Assembly (NCBI GenBank): GCA_019054805.1
Contig: JAHQIY010000004.1
Location: forward strand, 7,634,501-7,698,500
Source: Brachionus manjavacas
Lineage: Eukaryota > Rotifera > Eurotatoria > Ploima > Brachionidae
Direction: 5' to 3'
DNA length: 64,000 nt
In this document: piece by piece, positions 37,528 to 49,076 of the stretch
Numbering within the stretch: the stretch's first letter is position 1
How the letters are laid out: each line of letters starts with the position of its first letter
The notes under the pieces: model-generated
Seen by the model: only the letters and a program-made list of their open reading frames with translations
Database searches by the model: none
Told to the model about the DNA's origin: nothing
Translations under genes and position numbers: made by a program

Positions 37528-39477
37528 ATGACGTCATCATTTTCGCCAATGACCATCGACGAAAAGCCAAAAATTTTCGATACCAAACTTTCCAAAGAGA
37601 CTAAGCATTTTCTTAAGTAAGCCGCTGTATTATAAAGCTGTTTTACAGTTTGTAATTTTAAAACTGTTTGCAAATTATGACGCTGTCAAAAAAATGACAT
37701 TAGCCAAAGCTGTAAATTCGGTACATTTTGTAAAAACAACACTTCTTTATTTTTTAGTTTGTTTGACAGTTTTGAAACAGCATAGAAAATTCTTTTAAAT
37801 AAAATTTTTTTCAAGAATATTTGTTATTTTTGTTTCAGATTACAAACCGGAACGCCAAAGCGAAGGCTATCTTACAACGGTAACACCAGCAACACAAGTA
37901 CTCCGGGAAACATGTTTGTCAGCTCAAGTCCATATGCGGCCAAAGACACATCAAATCAGGAAAATGAAATGTCTCCTCAATCCAAAAACGAGAACGAAGC
38001 ATCCGCTTCGCCATTTATTAAGCGCAAATGTATCCTCAAGGATCACAACAATTCCAATTTTTACACGTCTCCCTACCACTTATCATCATCTAATTTGTGT
38101 TCAATCAAAGACCTAGCCTCGAGTCCCAAGAATTTAAATGACAGGTATTCGCCCGACAATTTTTCCTCTCCATGTTTGTGTCCCTAATTTGGAGCATACT
38201 TTTAAAAAATTAATCAAATAAATTTTTAAAACTTATTCATTAAGCTTTGAAACTTTGCACAATTACGAAGGTCTATCCCGATTGCCTTCACGGCTAGGCA
38301 ATGGTAAGTTTTTGTCCAGACGAAGTTCCCAGTGTTCAGTTTTCAGCAAGCACAAATCAGCGCCTTTGACTTCTTTGATGAATAACGAAATGAACAAAAG
38401 CAGCGATTTTTATCAACCATTAAATGACATATCTAATCAATTTAATTGCAAAAATTCGTCAAAATTTTTTGGCTTTTATCAGAATAAATCACTGTCAAAG
38501 CAAAGTGATGATCAAATAATGGAAGACCAAATGGACGATGTGGCCGACTTGGAAAATTTGGTATGGGGAAACAATTCACTAAGCCAGCCCATGAATCATA
38601 ATGTTATAAAGCAAGCTTTGGAGGTTGACGCCACTTGTTCAAATTTGATAGGTGATAGGTCTAAAAAGCACATACTACCTGTGATCAATGGAAAGCACCA
38701 GGACCTGCAATGCATTGCGCCTGAAACTGTAAAATAAAAATTTTGAATGAAAAAAATGATCAAAAATTTTAAATTTAGTTGGTAAATGTTCTGGACGGAA
38801 AGTATTCAAATGAAATAGATGAGTATATCATAATCGACTCAAGATATCCGTATGAATTCGAAGGTGGTCACATCAAAAATGCGCTGAATATTTTTACCAA
38901 AGATAAACTATATGAAGAAATGTTTATTAAGAGGCTTAATTTCAAAAATACTAATCTACACAAGTTGCCAGTATCGGCTTCATCTAATTGTCTGCTGGAC
39001 AAGTCATTGACCGGCCAGGGCCACTCTACATCTAGCACCTCAATCAACTCTATGGAAACTGACGAAACTGATCTGTTCTCTTGTACCATTGAGGATTCGA
39101 ATTCAGTTCACAAACAAGAGAGTAAACGCATCATAATCATTTTTCACTGCGAGTTTTCTTCAGAACGTGGACCGTCTCTGCTACGATTTTTGCGTAACCA
39201 AGACAGAACCCTGAACGAACACACATACCCAAATTTGTACTACCCCGAATTGTATTTGCTCGAAGGAGGATACAAAAGTTTTTATGAAAATTTCAAGGAC
39301 TATTGTTATCCGCAAACTTACAAGCCGATGTTGCACGCAGAGCATCTAAATGATCTAAAACACTTTAGAGCCAAGGCCAAGTCTTGGGAAGTATCCAGAC
39401 ATAGCCTTTTAGTCAAATGTTCAGAAGGTCGGAAACAAATTATGCTGAACCAAGTGGCTACAGCTGGCAATAAATGA
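37528..39477 (+). CDS. CDC25: Cdc25-type dual-specificity phosphatase
   Basis: Removes inhibitory Thr/Tyr phosphates from CDK1/CDK2 and so drives entry into mitosis. Four exons: 37528-37616, 37839-38144, 38245-38728 and 38779-39477, all joining in phase, 525 residues. The N-terminal half is Ser/Asn-rich and probably regulatory. The catalytic rhodanese-type domain starts after GKHQDLQCIAPETV and shows YIIIDSRYPYEFEGGHI, then the active-site loop HCEFSSERGPSLLR (Cys about residue 417), followed by YYPELYLLEGGYKSFY. About 60 extra Ser/Thr-rich residues (about 348-407) lie between the LYEEMFIKR helix and the strand before the catalytic Cys, where relatives I recall have only about ten. The start ATG (GGCTATG) is the first in the exon. 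Family call secure. Confidence 0.93.
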
Positions 39478-40739
39478 CTTTTTTAAATAGTTTTCTGTCC
39501 TAATAAAATTAGCTTATTAGACATATTATATATAATTGAGTAAAAGAGAGGAAAAAATAAAAATGCGTGTATCCTTTTATCATAAATTATTATTGGTTAT
39601 ATTTTTTAAATGTCTCTCTAAATCATTCATCTAAAAAATTTTCATTTAAATTTTAAAATTTTCTCTTTTTTTTATGTGTGCTGTAATTTTTTACTCAAAA
39701 ATAATTTTTTATACTTGATTGAATTTTTTTGTAATGATCTAAACAAAAAAAAGTTTTCAAATTTGAGATTTTATTTGTCAGACAATAATTTATTTAAATA
39801 AATTTGAAAAAGGAATAAAATTTCTATTATAAAAGTAATCTTTGTACTTTCTTTTTTATTTTAAATAAACAACTTCTAACTCACCAGTTAGCGCATGCAT
39901 TTAAACTGAAAATTGATTTTTTCAAAACAAAACCTACCATTTCGCCCATGGTATATAAGCCTTTTTTAATTCATAGTTGCTTAAGTCCAAATCAAAGACT
40001 TTAGATTTTTTTTTCAAAGTCCATAAGAATTTGTTGTCGTTCTAGACCTAATTATAGTCAAAGTAACTAAAATAAAAGCCTATTACCGTGCTTTAAAAAA
40101 AAAATCCCTGACTTGGACTTGACTTGAGGCTTGTGACTTTAAACAACTCTGCATTTTTTATAGGTATTTTGATTTTAATCCTAAGAGTTACTAAAAATTA
40201 AAATTTTAAGCTAATGCTTCACGTAGAATTAAAATTGTTTGTTTGATACGGAATCTAATATTTAGAACAAAAAAAATCAAACTATGGATTCGAATTTAGG
40301 CATTGTTTTTTTAAAATTGTAGACAAATTATTTTAAATTATAATTATAAATATTTTTAGATAAATTATTTTAAATTATAAATATTAAACTCATTTAAAAA
40401 AAATGTTTCAACTGATAAAAGCTTTGTTAAAATTAAAATTCAATTTAACGAAAATTATTAGTTATATTGCAGGACTAAAAATTAAAGTAAAAACGAGATA
40501 AAATATAAAACAGAATTTATTTTCATTTTTTTAAAGTTGAACCTAAAGAATAAAGAAAAAATAAAATTTTTAAATTTTATTTTAAATTAAGATGACTTTT
40601 CTGAAATGCCATTTCAAGATATAAATACCGTAAGAATGCGTTTTCTCTTAATATTATTTTGGGTTTATTTTTCAATTCTTTTATTCAATTCTCAGATTTA
40701 AATAATTCAATTATTTACATAGTTAATCTGTAACGACCA
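39478..40739. other. intergenic DNA with a possible decayed MITE
   Basis: No gene. The segment 39972-40151 begins CATAGTTGCTTAAGTCC and ends GTGACTTTAAACAACTCTG, recalling the hAT MITE ends at 12394 and 56399 and with the same GACTTGACTT-like subterminal units. No target-site duplication was found, so it is a diverged relative at best. The remainder is AT-rich. Confidence 0.4.
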
Positions 40740-41042
40740 TAAGCTTCTTCAGATTGATAATAAATTTCGTAAAAGATAAATATACAAAGTACATAAATGA
40801 AATAATTTAAAGGAAAATATTTTTTTTCCTTATTCACTCCTTGTCGAGCATAGGGTCATTACTTTTGATTTCCATTCAAGTCGATCTTTTGCCTTTACCC
40901 TTGCTTCGCCCCATGCCATTCTCATTTCGATGAGCTCTTTCGTGATTGTTGACCTCCATGTTACTGCTGGTCGTCCTCCCTTACGTCGCCCTTGAGGTGT
41001 CCATTGAAGGGCTCTTTTTGGTATCCGTGTTTCTTTCATTCT
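40740..41042 (-). mobile_element. LINE ORF2 C-terminal end and 3' flank
   Basis: Minus-strand ORF 41039-40830 carries the typical end of many LINE ORF2 proteins: WTPQGRRKGGRPAVTWR, a Trp/Glu/Ala-rich middle, KDRLEWKSKV and a final LCSTRSE before the stop. About 90 bases of AT-rich 3' sequence follow. The 5' part is missing, so it is a truncated insertion. Confidence 0.8.
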
Positions 41043-41449
41043 AAGTAAAAGAAAATATAAATTAATAAAATTAAAAAATGATTGTAGCGTTCCAGATGTA
41101 TTAGATTTACATGTCTCAAGACAGTATGAAAACTTAGCAAATTGCTAAAATTCTAATCAAAATAAAATTAATTTCATTACTTATCAGTTACAGTCTATCC
41201 TCACTTTTAATCAGGCTCGATAATTACTTTATAGACGCTTTTATTTGGTTTGATTACATGAATTGAATTCACTATTAATAATATTTTTGTTTTAATTAAA
41301 ATTCAGAGTTTGTCTTTAATAGAGTTTCATCAGAGAACTAAAAAAAGGTTCAAAATTTGAGTTCCTCGTCCTTCTTTATAATTGGATAAAATAATAAACT
41401 TACTCCATTTCTTAAAAACTTTATATAAAACTTATTGTTTTTCACAATT

Positions 41450-42012
41450 TACGTATGGTCTGGGAATAGTTACACTTAATAAGACAACTTTTAAAACATA
41501 AAATATTAATCAATTAAATTTTATTTAGTTTTAAATATTAATGAGAACAATTTATTTAGACAATTGTTCAACCTTTGTTCTAGATACCAAATGTCAGGGG
41601 TCTTAAAAATTCTCAAGATTTAAATATTTGATCAAATTTGATTATTTTCATTAGCATCTTGTATTTTTAAATAAATTAAACAATCAAAGTCAAATAAATC
41701 TTTTAAGGCAAATATTCAACTTTTGACTTATACTTTACTTTTAAGTAAAAAAAATAAGTTTAAGAGTGTTAAAAGGGCATTTTTTCATCAGTGAAGGTAT
41801 TTCTGTCTAAATCAAAATGTGTCTAGAAAACTTAAAATTTAAAGATTATCGTTTATTTTTAAATGAATTAAAAAGGCCTTAAAAAAATTCAAAGCCTCAG
41901 GTCCAAGAAGTTCAATTCTTACTTTTTTCTCTTCATTTTCTTACAAATTTATTTTTTATGGACTTTTTATTTTTACTTCTCCTGAAGGAGGCTAATTAAA
42001 TTGAAAAATAAA
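41450..42012 (+). mobile_element. degenerate LINE 3' end
   Basis: Many stops, but the plus strand retains VYGLGIVTLNKTTF (compare TYGLEALTLN at about 23690) and a terminal block CTTCTCCTGAAGGAGG followed by an AAATAAATAAA tail, like the end at about 24376. It is an older relative of the LINE in the inverted arms. It lies just upstream of PIG-C. Confidence 0.55.
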
Positions 42013-42218
42013 TAAAAAATTTTTTGGCAGCATTTTTCCCAATAATTAGGTTGGATAGCAAATTTTACCTGTACCGAGTTCTCTGATTTGAAATTTTGTT
42101 TTTGCAGACAATTTTTTAGTTTAAAAAGACTTTTAAAGATTAAGTTAATTTTTTTATGCTTTATCTCGCAATTAAAAATGTAGAAAAAAATTAATAAAAA
42201 TTGTTTTTGACAACAGTT

Positions 42219-43549
42219 ATGAAAATACACCAAAGAACAAGCAACCAGAAATACAGTCAGAATACTTGGACAAAAAAGCTATTCATTAAGCATCCGTATC
42301 CAGATAATTATGTTGATAAAAAGACTTTTTTAAGTCTTAAGCGAGTAAATGGTAATACAATTTATTATTAATAGTGTCAATTTTTTGTTTGAATAAGATT
42401 TATAAATATTTATATAATATGAAAAAAATTACTTTTTTTTTATTGTTTAATACAAACCTTAAAATTTATTAACTGCTATAAAAATTTGATACTTTGAAAT
42501 CAAATTGATTTTTATTGATTAGGATTTTTAAATTTTTTTTTTTTTTAGTAAATGCGCGACTTTATTCATATTCAGAGGCTGTTCTGTATTCAGGATTACT
42601 TTTACAACAATTTAGCGCGTAGTTATTGTCTTTTTTGATTTAAAATTGAGTAATTTATTTTTTCTAGGGTTATTGTTTTTGTTTTTATTTATGTATATTT
42701 AAGAAATAATATAGTAAAAATTGAAAATTTAGCCTACTTTGTGATTATTCCGACATTTATTCTAGGCTATTTGTCCAAGCTAATTGCTTTGAAACAGACT
42801 TTAATTGAAAGTAAATTGACAAAAAAAAATAATTTTTAATTTTAATTTTTTTTATTTAAAGCAAAAAAAGATTTAGGAAATGTTCTGAAATTTGTTTTAT
42901 TCACGTATGGTCTATCACCTATTTTAAGCAGTTTAACCGAATCGATTAGTAGCGATACTATATACGCATTAGTAACATTTATGTTGATTGTAAATCTTAT
43001 TTTTTATGACTATGATTCATCCGAAGCTACTATGTAAAATTTTTAAATTAAAAAAAATCATATTTAATTTTTAATCAAGAGCCTCAAAAACTTTCTCTTT
43101 TAATGCTGCTTTATTTGCCTGTGTTTGTTTGGCGTCAAGATTTGAAAATAGCACCTTTCACACATTTACTTTTCTAATTCTGGCTTTTATGATATTTGCG
43201 CTCTTTCCTGAATATCGTAGATACATAGAAGTAAAATTTTATTTAAATCCAAAATGATATTTATCAAATTTTTTTCAACTAAAGAATCGTTATCCGAACT
43301 CAATTGGAATCGTGACATTTATTTGCTTTTTTATTTGCTTTACATTGATGGTTTATTCACATGAGTGGCTCTTTACATTTTATTATTGTATGTTTAGTGC
43401 TCTATTAACATTTGTATGTCCTTATATTCTGATCATACTGCAGACCAAAAAAAAGTAAGAATTAATTTTTTTTGAATTTTTTATTCTAAAATTTTCCATT
43501 AAGAACAATTCATGGTCCGTGGGATGAAGCATTAATAAATAATCAATAA
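42219..43549 (+). CDS. PIGC: phosphatidylinositol N-acetylglucosaminyltransferase subunit C
   Basis: Part of the ER-membrane GPI-GlcNAc transferase complex that makes the first intermediate of GPI anchors. Seven short exons, all in phase: 42219-42351, 42549-42618, 42668-42810, 42862-43033, 43080-43230, 43285-43454 and 43504-43549, total 294 residues (human about 297). Conserved pieces: KHPYPDNYVDKKTFL near the start, SEAVLYSGLLLQQFSAVIV, FTYGLSPILSSLTESISSDT, NLIFYDYDSSEA, LFACVCLASR and the terminal IHGPWDEA. Several hydrophobic spans fit a multi-pass protein. No exon is long enough to stand out as an ORF, so this gene is easily missed. Its stop is 35 bp from the stop of the convergent coiled-coil gene. 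Confidence 0.92.
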
Positions 43550-43584
43550 TAATTTCTAAAACTTTTCAAAAATAAATAAAAAAT

Positions 43585-46500
43585 CTATTCATTTTCAGCG
43601 TTCATTTCATTAATGATTTCTTTTCGCTCCATTATAGCGATACGAGTTTTAAGTCTAGCGATTTCGGCATCTTTGAGCACCAGAGAATCATTAAAAGATT
43701 CAATTAGATTTTCTTTTATTTTTAAATTCAGCTTTAGCTCATCTAATTCAATTTTTTGATCATTTAATTTTTGGTATGACACATTCATTTGATCAGTCTG
43801 TGGTATCTCTTTTACTGGTGAAAGTTCTGATTCAGGCTCAGGTTCTGGTTCGAGTTCTTGTTCAGTTTGAGTCTCTTTATTATCTTTAATTTTCTCATCC
43901 AATTTTTCTCTCGATTCTTCGATTTTTTTTTTCATTTCATTTTTTAATTCTTCAAGTTCATTTTTTGTATCCTTTATCCTTAATTCCAACTGTTTGATTA
44001 TTGAATGTTTGCTCTCTATTTCAAGCTTTTGGCATTTGTTCATATTTTCGTATTGTTGAATTTTGTATTCAGCCTGATCTTTTTCTTCTTTAAGACTATT
44101 GACAACATCGCTTAGCTCTTTTATCTAAATTTATAAAGATTACTTTTAGCGATTTATGATTAATTCAGCAATATTAGTGAATTCTCATAATTATGATCAA
44201 ATAAATATTCAAAATTATTTTTATTTACTATTACATCTATTATTTATTCTAATTATTCTTGAAATATAAATAAAATAATCTTTTTATTAATTTCAAAATG
44301 ATCGATTTTAAAATCGACAATTCAGACTCAAAAATACAAACAAAAGATGATCACAAAAATATGCTCTGAAGATGCTGAAATAAATGACAATTTTGAAATC
44401 GTCTTGTCAGATGGATTGAATTGATGTATCAAGTTCTAGTCAATGCTGAGGACTAGCAAATAAAAAAAATTACTTTTATTTGTGAAAAGAATTTTTGTTT
44501 ATTAAAAATCAAATTTAAAAATAATCTCTCATTAATATTAAAACAGTGGTGTTCCGCTTTTTGTTTTTTACAACGTCAATTGTTGTTAAAACAAAAATGT
44601 CCAAAAAATTTAAGAGCTTTGGCGTCTTTAATGTTTCGTAAGTGGTTTATGAATAGATTTGTTTAAAAGTCCTCAATTGAAGTCAAAGTCATTAAAATTA
44701 AAGTCCGAATTTATAAATTTTAAGTTAACATTTTAAAATTAACTCACTCAAAAGACGACCTTAATTTTTTGGATATTTTCATATAATGTTTAATTAAAAT
44801 TTGTGATTTTTCAGAAATTTTGATAAATTTATTTTATTAAGCCATTATTTTTTAATCAGGACCAAATATAAATACTATTTATAGGGAAGATTTAGTCATA
44901 ATGATATTGAAAACATTGGAGCATTCAATGAATATACACAATTTTAACCAATTTTTTGTATTCTTTTGGTAAAAATGCTAAAGTTTGCGGAATAAATATT
45001 GAATCAGAAAGGAATAAATTAGTCAGTATTTTTAAATCAAAAGAATTCTAAATACAAATTTTTACTGACTAAAAGATACGAAAATATTTTAAATTACTTG
45101 ATCAATTCTTTGGTGCAATTGTTTAGATTTTGATTTTAAATTGGCTTCTAAATGAGCCATTTTAAGATCAAGTACATTTTTTTCTTCTTTTAAATGCTTA
45201 TCCATTATTTCAATCTGGAAGAAAATAATTCAAAATTTTTTCAAATACTCAATTTTCAGTGAAAACAAACCTGTGTAATTCGTTCATTGATTTCAGCTTT
45301 TCTTTTGCTTATTTCGCTATTTAACTGACTAAAAAAATTTTAATAAAGAAAATTATCTTAAATACAAATTATTACTTTATGACCGATTCTAGACGATCAA
45401 TGGTCTGATTTTTAAGAATGATCTCCTCGTTCTTTTTAGAAATGGCGCTGCTCAAATTTTCCAAATCAGTCATTGCCGATTCAAGAGAATTCTAATTGAA
45501 TGTTTAAGCTTAATATTTAAAAAACAATTAAAAATCAAGTTACTTTATTCAAATAATTATCTCTTTCCAAACTATTTAGATGTTCACATTTTTCAGAGTA
45601 TTTTGATTCCAAATCAAAGCATTTTTCTTGCAACATTTTAACTAAAAGTAAACAAAAAAATATTAAAAAAAAAAATTCTCCAAATATTCAAAATACTTTG
45701 AGCTTCATTTTTCGAATTTTCTTCGCTTTTCTTTTTACATTTCAATTGAAAATCGGTAAATTTTTTTGTAAACTCAAGACATTTAAGTTTAAGAGATTTA
45801 ACATCCAAAGTTTGTTTTCTTAATTTCAAATTTTTAAAAAAATAAATTAAATTTTTCTCTCCTAAAATAATTACTTGTATATTTCAATAAGTTCCTCTAT
45901 GAATTTTTGTTGATTATTAAACGAAGACACTTGATTTTTTATTATAGTTTCATAGTACTTTTTTTGCTTTCTCAATTGATAGCTTTCAGACTCCAAATAT
46001 TTTGAATTAAAATCACTCTTTAAAGCAGAATAAAGAAAAATTTAACTATTTATTTTATTTTACTTTATCTTTCAACTCATTAATTTCACATTCAAAATCT
46101 TGTTTTTGTTTCAGGGTCATTTGAGTGAGACTTTTAATTTGATAAAGTGAATTTTCGAAGCTGTTCTTGAGTTCCTCATATTTAAGATCTTTATTCTCTA
46201 GATCTTTAATCAAAGATTCGTTCTTGAATTTAAAATTATTGGAAATTTTATTTATTTTTTTAACTATTACTTTTTTTATTTGATTTGCATAGTTATTTTT
46301 AGCTTCATTTATTACTAAGTTCATTTCGTCTATCTTTGAGTTTGCTTTAGAAAGGTGAATTTGAAGATCGTTTATTTTTTCCTGATTAGTATCAATCTTA
46401 AAACATTGATCACCGATATTCTGATCATACTGTTTTTTCAAGACATCAATACTATGCTTCAATTGTTCTTCAGATGATTTTAGCTCCATATTGTTCTTTC

Positions 46501-47196
46501 GTGCCAACTCAAGCTCAGTTTGAAGAGAGTGACAAGTCTTTTTAAATTCTTTAATTGTTTCAACATACTTGTCGTTATCTTCAAAAAGCTTTACAAAAAG
46601 AAAAAATTAAGGCTTGCTGAAATTCATTTAAATAATTTACTTTTTTCAAATTAACTTCCAAATCATTGACCTGGTCACCAAAAAGGTCTTTCAGCTGTGT
46701 TTTCTCCTCTTCCAATCTTATATTTTCACTATGTAAAATTGATAGTCTTTCTTCCATCGCATCCAAATCGGATTTTTGTTTGGTCATGCATTCTAAACAA
46801 AGTTTGTGCTTTTCTAGCAATTCATTATAATGAAATTCCAAAGACTGATAACGCTCGGTCTCACAGTCAGCCTTAAAAATTAAAATTAAAAAAAAATTAA
46901 AATTTCTTTTTAGTAAAAAATAAAATTATTACGTTTATTGATCTTTCGTTTATTAATTTTGTTTTAGCTTCGAGTTGAATTTTTAAATCCTCGTTTTCTT
47001 TATTTCTAAAAAAAATTAATAGAATTTTTTTTTTTTTTAATTACTTGTGAACGTATCTAATTTGCAGTGCCATTAGCTCGTTTTCGGATCTCGATAGCTC
47101 ATTTTGAAGTCTAATAACTTCATTTATTTGGCTATTTGATTTTTCGAATTCAGCTAGTATATTTTCTATAAGGTTATTTTCCTCAGATTTTGTCAT
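43585..47196 (-). CDS. long coiled-coil protein, family not recognised
   Basis: About eleven exons in phase: 47196-47045, 47005-46933, 46871-46641, 46588-46064, 46017-45875, 45818-45697, 45641-45544, 45491-45376, 45328-45271, about 45214-45100 and 44124-43585, roughly 724 residues. Starts MTKSEENNLIENILAEFEKS and is Glu/Lys/Leu/Gln-rich with heptad-like spacing almost throughout, as in golgins, centrosomal or cytoskeletal linkers. Near the C-terminus there is an acidic Glu-Pro repeat (EPEPEPESELSP), then another coil ending IARLKTRIAIMERKEI. No transmembrane segment or catalytic motif is visible. Most introns are about 45-60 bp; the last is about 970 bp. Exon edges may be off by a few bases. 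Function unknown. Confidence 0.75.
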
Positions 47197-49076
47197 TTTA
47201 ACAATAAATCTATTTTTTGGATTTAAAAAAAAAATTAAAATATATGACGGTCAATATATATACTTCAATTTTTAGCTATATTTTATGTTTCTATGGTTGC
47301 GGTGAAAATGTGATGAACATTTTTTTATCTTAAAATAAATTAATAAAAAATTCTCATAGTTAATTAAATTTGTTCATCTAAAAATAATTTTGATTTTTCA
47401 ATAAAAATAAAAATACACAATTCTAATTATAAGAGAAAATTACTTTTTTATTATTTTAATTTTTTAGAAATCGACTGTCTGTGCATTAATCACTTCATTG
47501 TAAACCATGTGGACAGTGAAATGGTTTAAATTTTGTAGTTACGAATTTAGAAATTTGTTTTTGTATGTATCAAAACTTTTATTCTAAGTGAATGGTTTAT
47601 TCCTATCTTTTTTACATTATGTAAGACTATGGGGAATGTTAAGACCTATTTCAATAATGACAATAATTTTGTAACTATTCAGTTCTAGTTACAGGATTTT
47701 AATGATAGTGTATGTCTGCTTGTTTTTCATGCAATTTCGTTTAATTATTTAAATATTTAAAAATCCCTAAATTTATGTGTAAAAATTGGTTAACTTTTTT
47801 AGATCTAAAAACTCCTATTAAAATAGATTATCATTTAATTAAATTAAATCAAAACAGTCAAAATTTTTTTTGATTATTTTCTAAATTTAAAAAAAATTCA
47901 AATTAGTTTGAATTTCAAATTTAAATCTATTATTTTTATATTTTTACTAAAGCTTAAGATTTATTATGAAATTAAAATTAAAAAAATTCAATTTTTTATA
48001 ATTTTTTATTGGAAAAATTTAGCGTTTTAAAGGTTTTTTTGGTCATTCAAAAACATTTTAAGTTGCTCAAATTTAGCTGAGTAAGTTGAAATGACTATTC
48101 AGCCTCAGAGTTTTATTACTTTTAAAACCTTACTTTTTAAGGACACATAAATACTTAAGTTATTTTCATGCATAAAAAAATAACTTAAGTAATTATTTCT
48201 TTCTATATTTTCAACTGTTTCAACAGCATCTTTTATAACTTTGAATAAAAAAAGTATCATCTACGTGTTTGTGATGATGCCGATTCCAAAATGATGGAAA
48301 AAGTATTAAGATGGTCTTCCTCGCCTTGGTTTAACACCCGAATCTAAACAAAAAAGTAGAATGCCAAGATTTTTTAATTTTTTTCAAGGTCATTTGAGTG
48401 AGACTTCAAATGACCCTGAAATATATATATGATATAATATATTAGATGATCTCTACTTTTATTTTATATTCGGTATTTTTAAGAGAATTTTGTTTCGCAT
48501 TACAGTATGATCTTGTTCCATATTTTGTTCCGTAAATTATTACATGCTCCATAGAAAAACATTCCGCATTTTCTATGCTGGAATTGAATTTTCGGTCCTA
48601 ATTCCATTCCAGCATTCCGTAATTTTAATCCGTGTTTTAGGTCGACCCTAAAATAACTTAAATTGGTTACGTTAATTAGTTTTAGAGGCTCATTAACTCA
48701 GTAACGAGAATTGATAAAAAATTCATTTCAAATATTTTTCGATTTTAATTTTGGATTTTTTTAATAAATGTTCTAAGTTTTCACCTTGCGGCCAAATAAA
48801 CTTTAAAATTAATTTTTCTTAAGAATAAAGTTCACATGTTAAGATTTCTCAATAATTAAATGAATTGAAACTTGAATCTAAAGTTGAAATGATAAATTTA
48901 TTTAAATTTAATTTTTTTAAAAAAAACTATAAGTTTTCGATTTTAGTAGCATGAACATAAAAATTTGAAAATTTTTTTCGTAGTTTATTGAATTCCATCA
49001 ATATTGGATTAAAAATTTATTTATTTTGTAAAAAGGTTATTAAAATTTGTTCTTGAAATGAAACAATATTTTTGAT
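47197..49076. other. intergenic DNA with two hairpins
   Basis: No gene between the coiled-coil gene start and the lysA-like stop. At 48388-48415 a perfect 10-bp stem (GGTCATTTGA) encloses 8 bases; its left arm and loop repeat 19 bases found at 46115-46133 in the coiled-coil gene. At 48576-48614 a 15-bp stem with one mismatch (TGCTGGAATTGAATT) encloses 9 bases. The region 48490-48660 may be a decayed inverted-repeat element. Confidence 0.45.

Noticed and set aside
41973..42233. 86-codon minus ORF overlapping the PIG-C start
   Set aside because: AT-rich, low complexity, antisense to PIG-C exon 1 and a LINE tail.
44520..44760. CAGTGGTGTTCCGC as a possible hAT end in the last coiled-coil intron
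   Set aside because: No matching inverted end or target duplication was found nearby.
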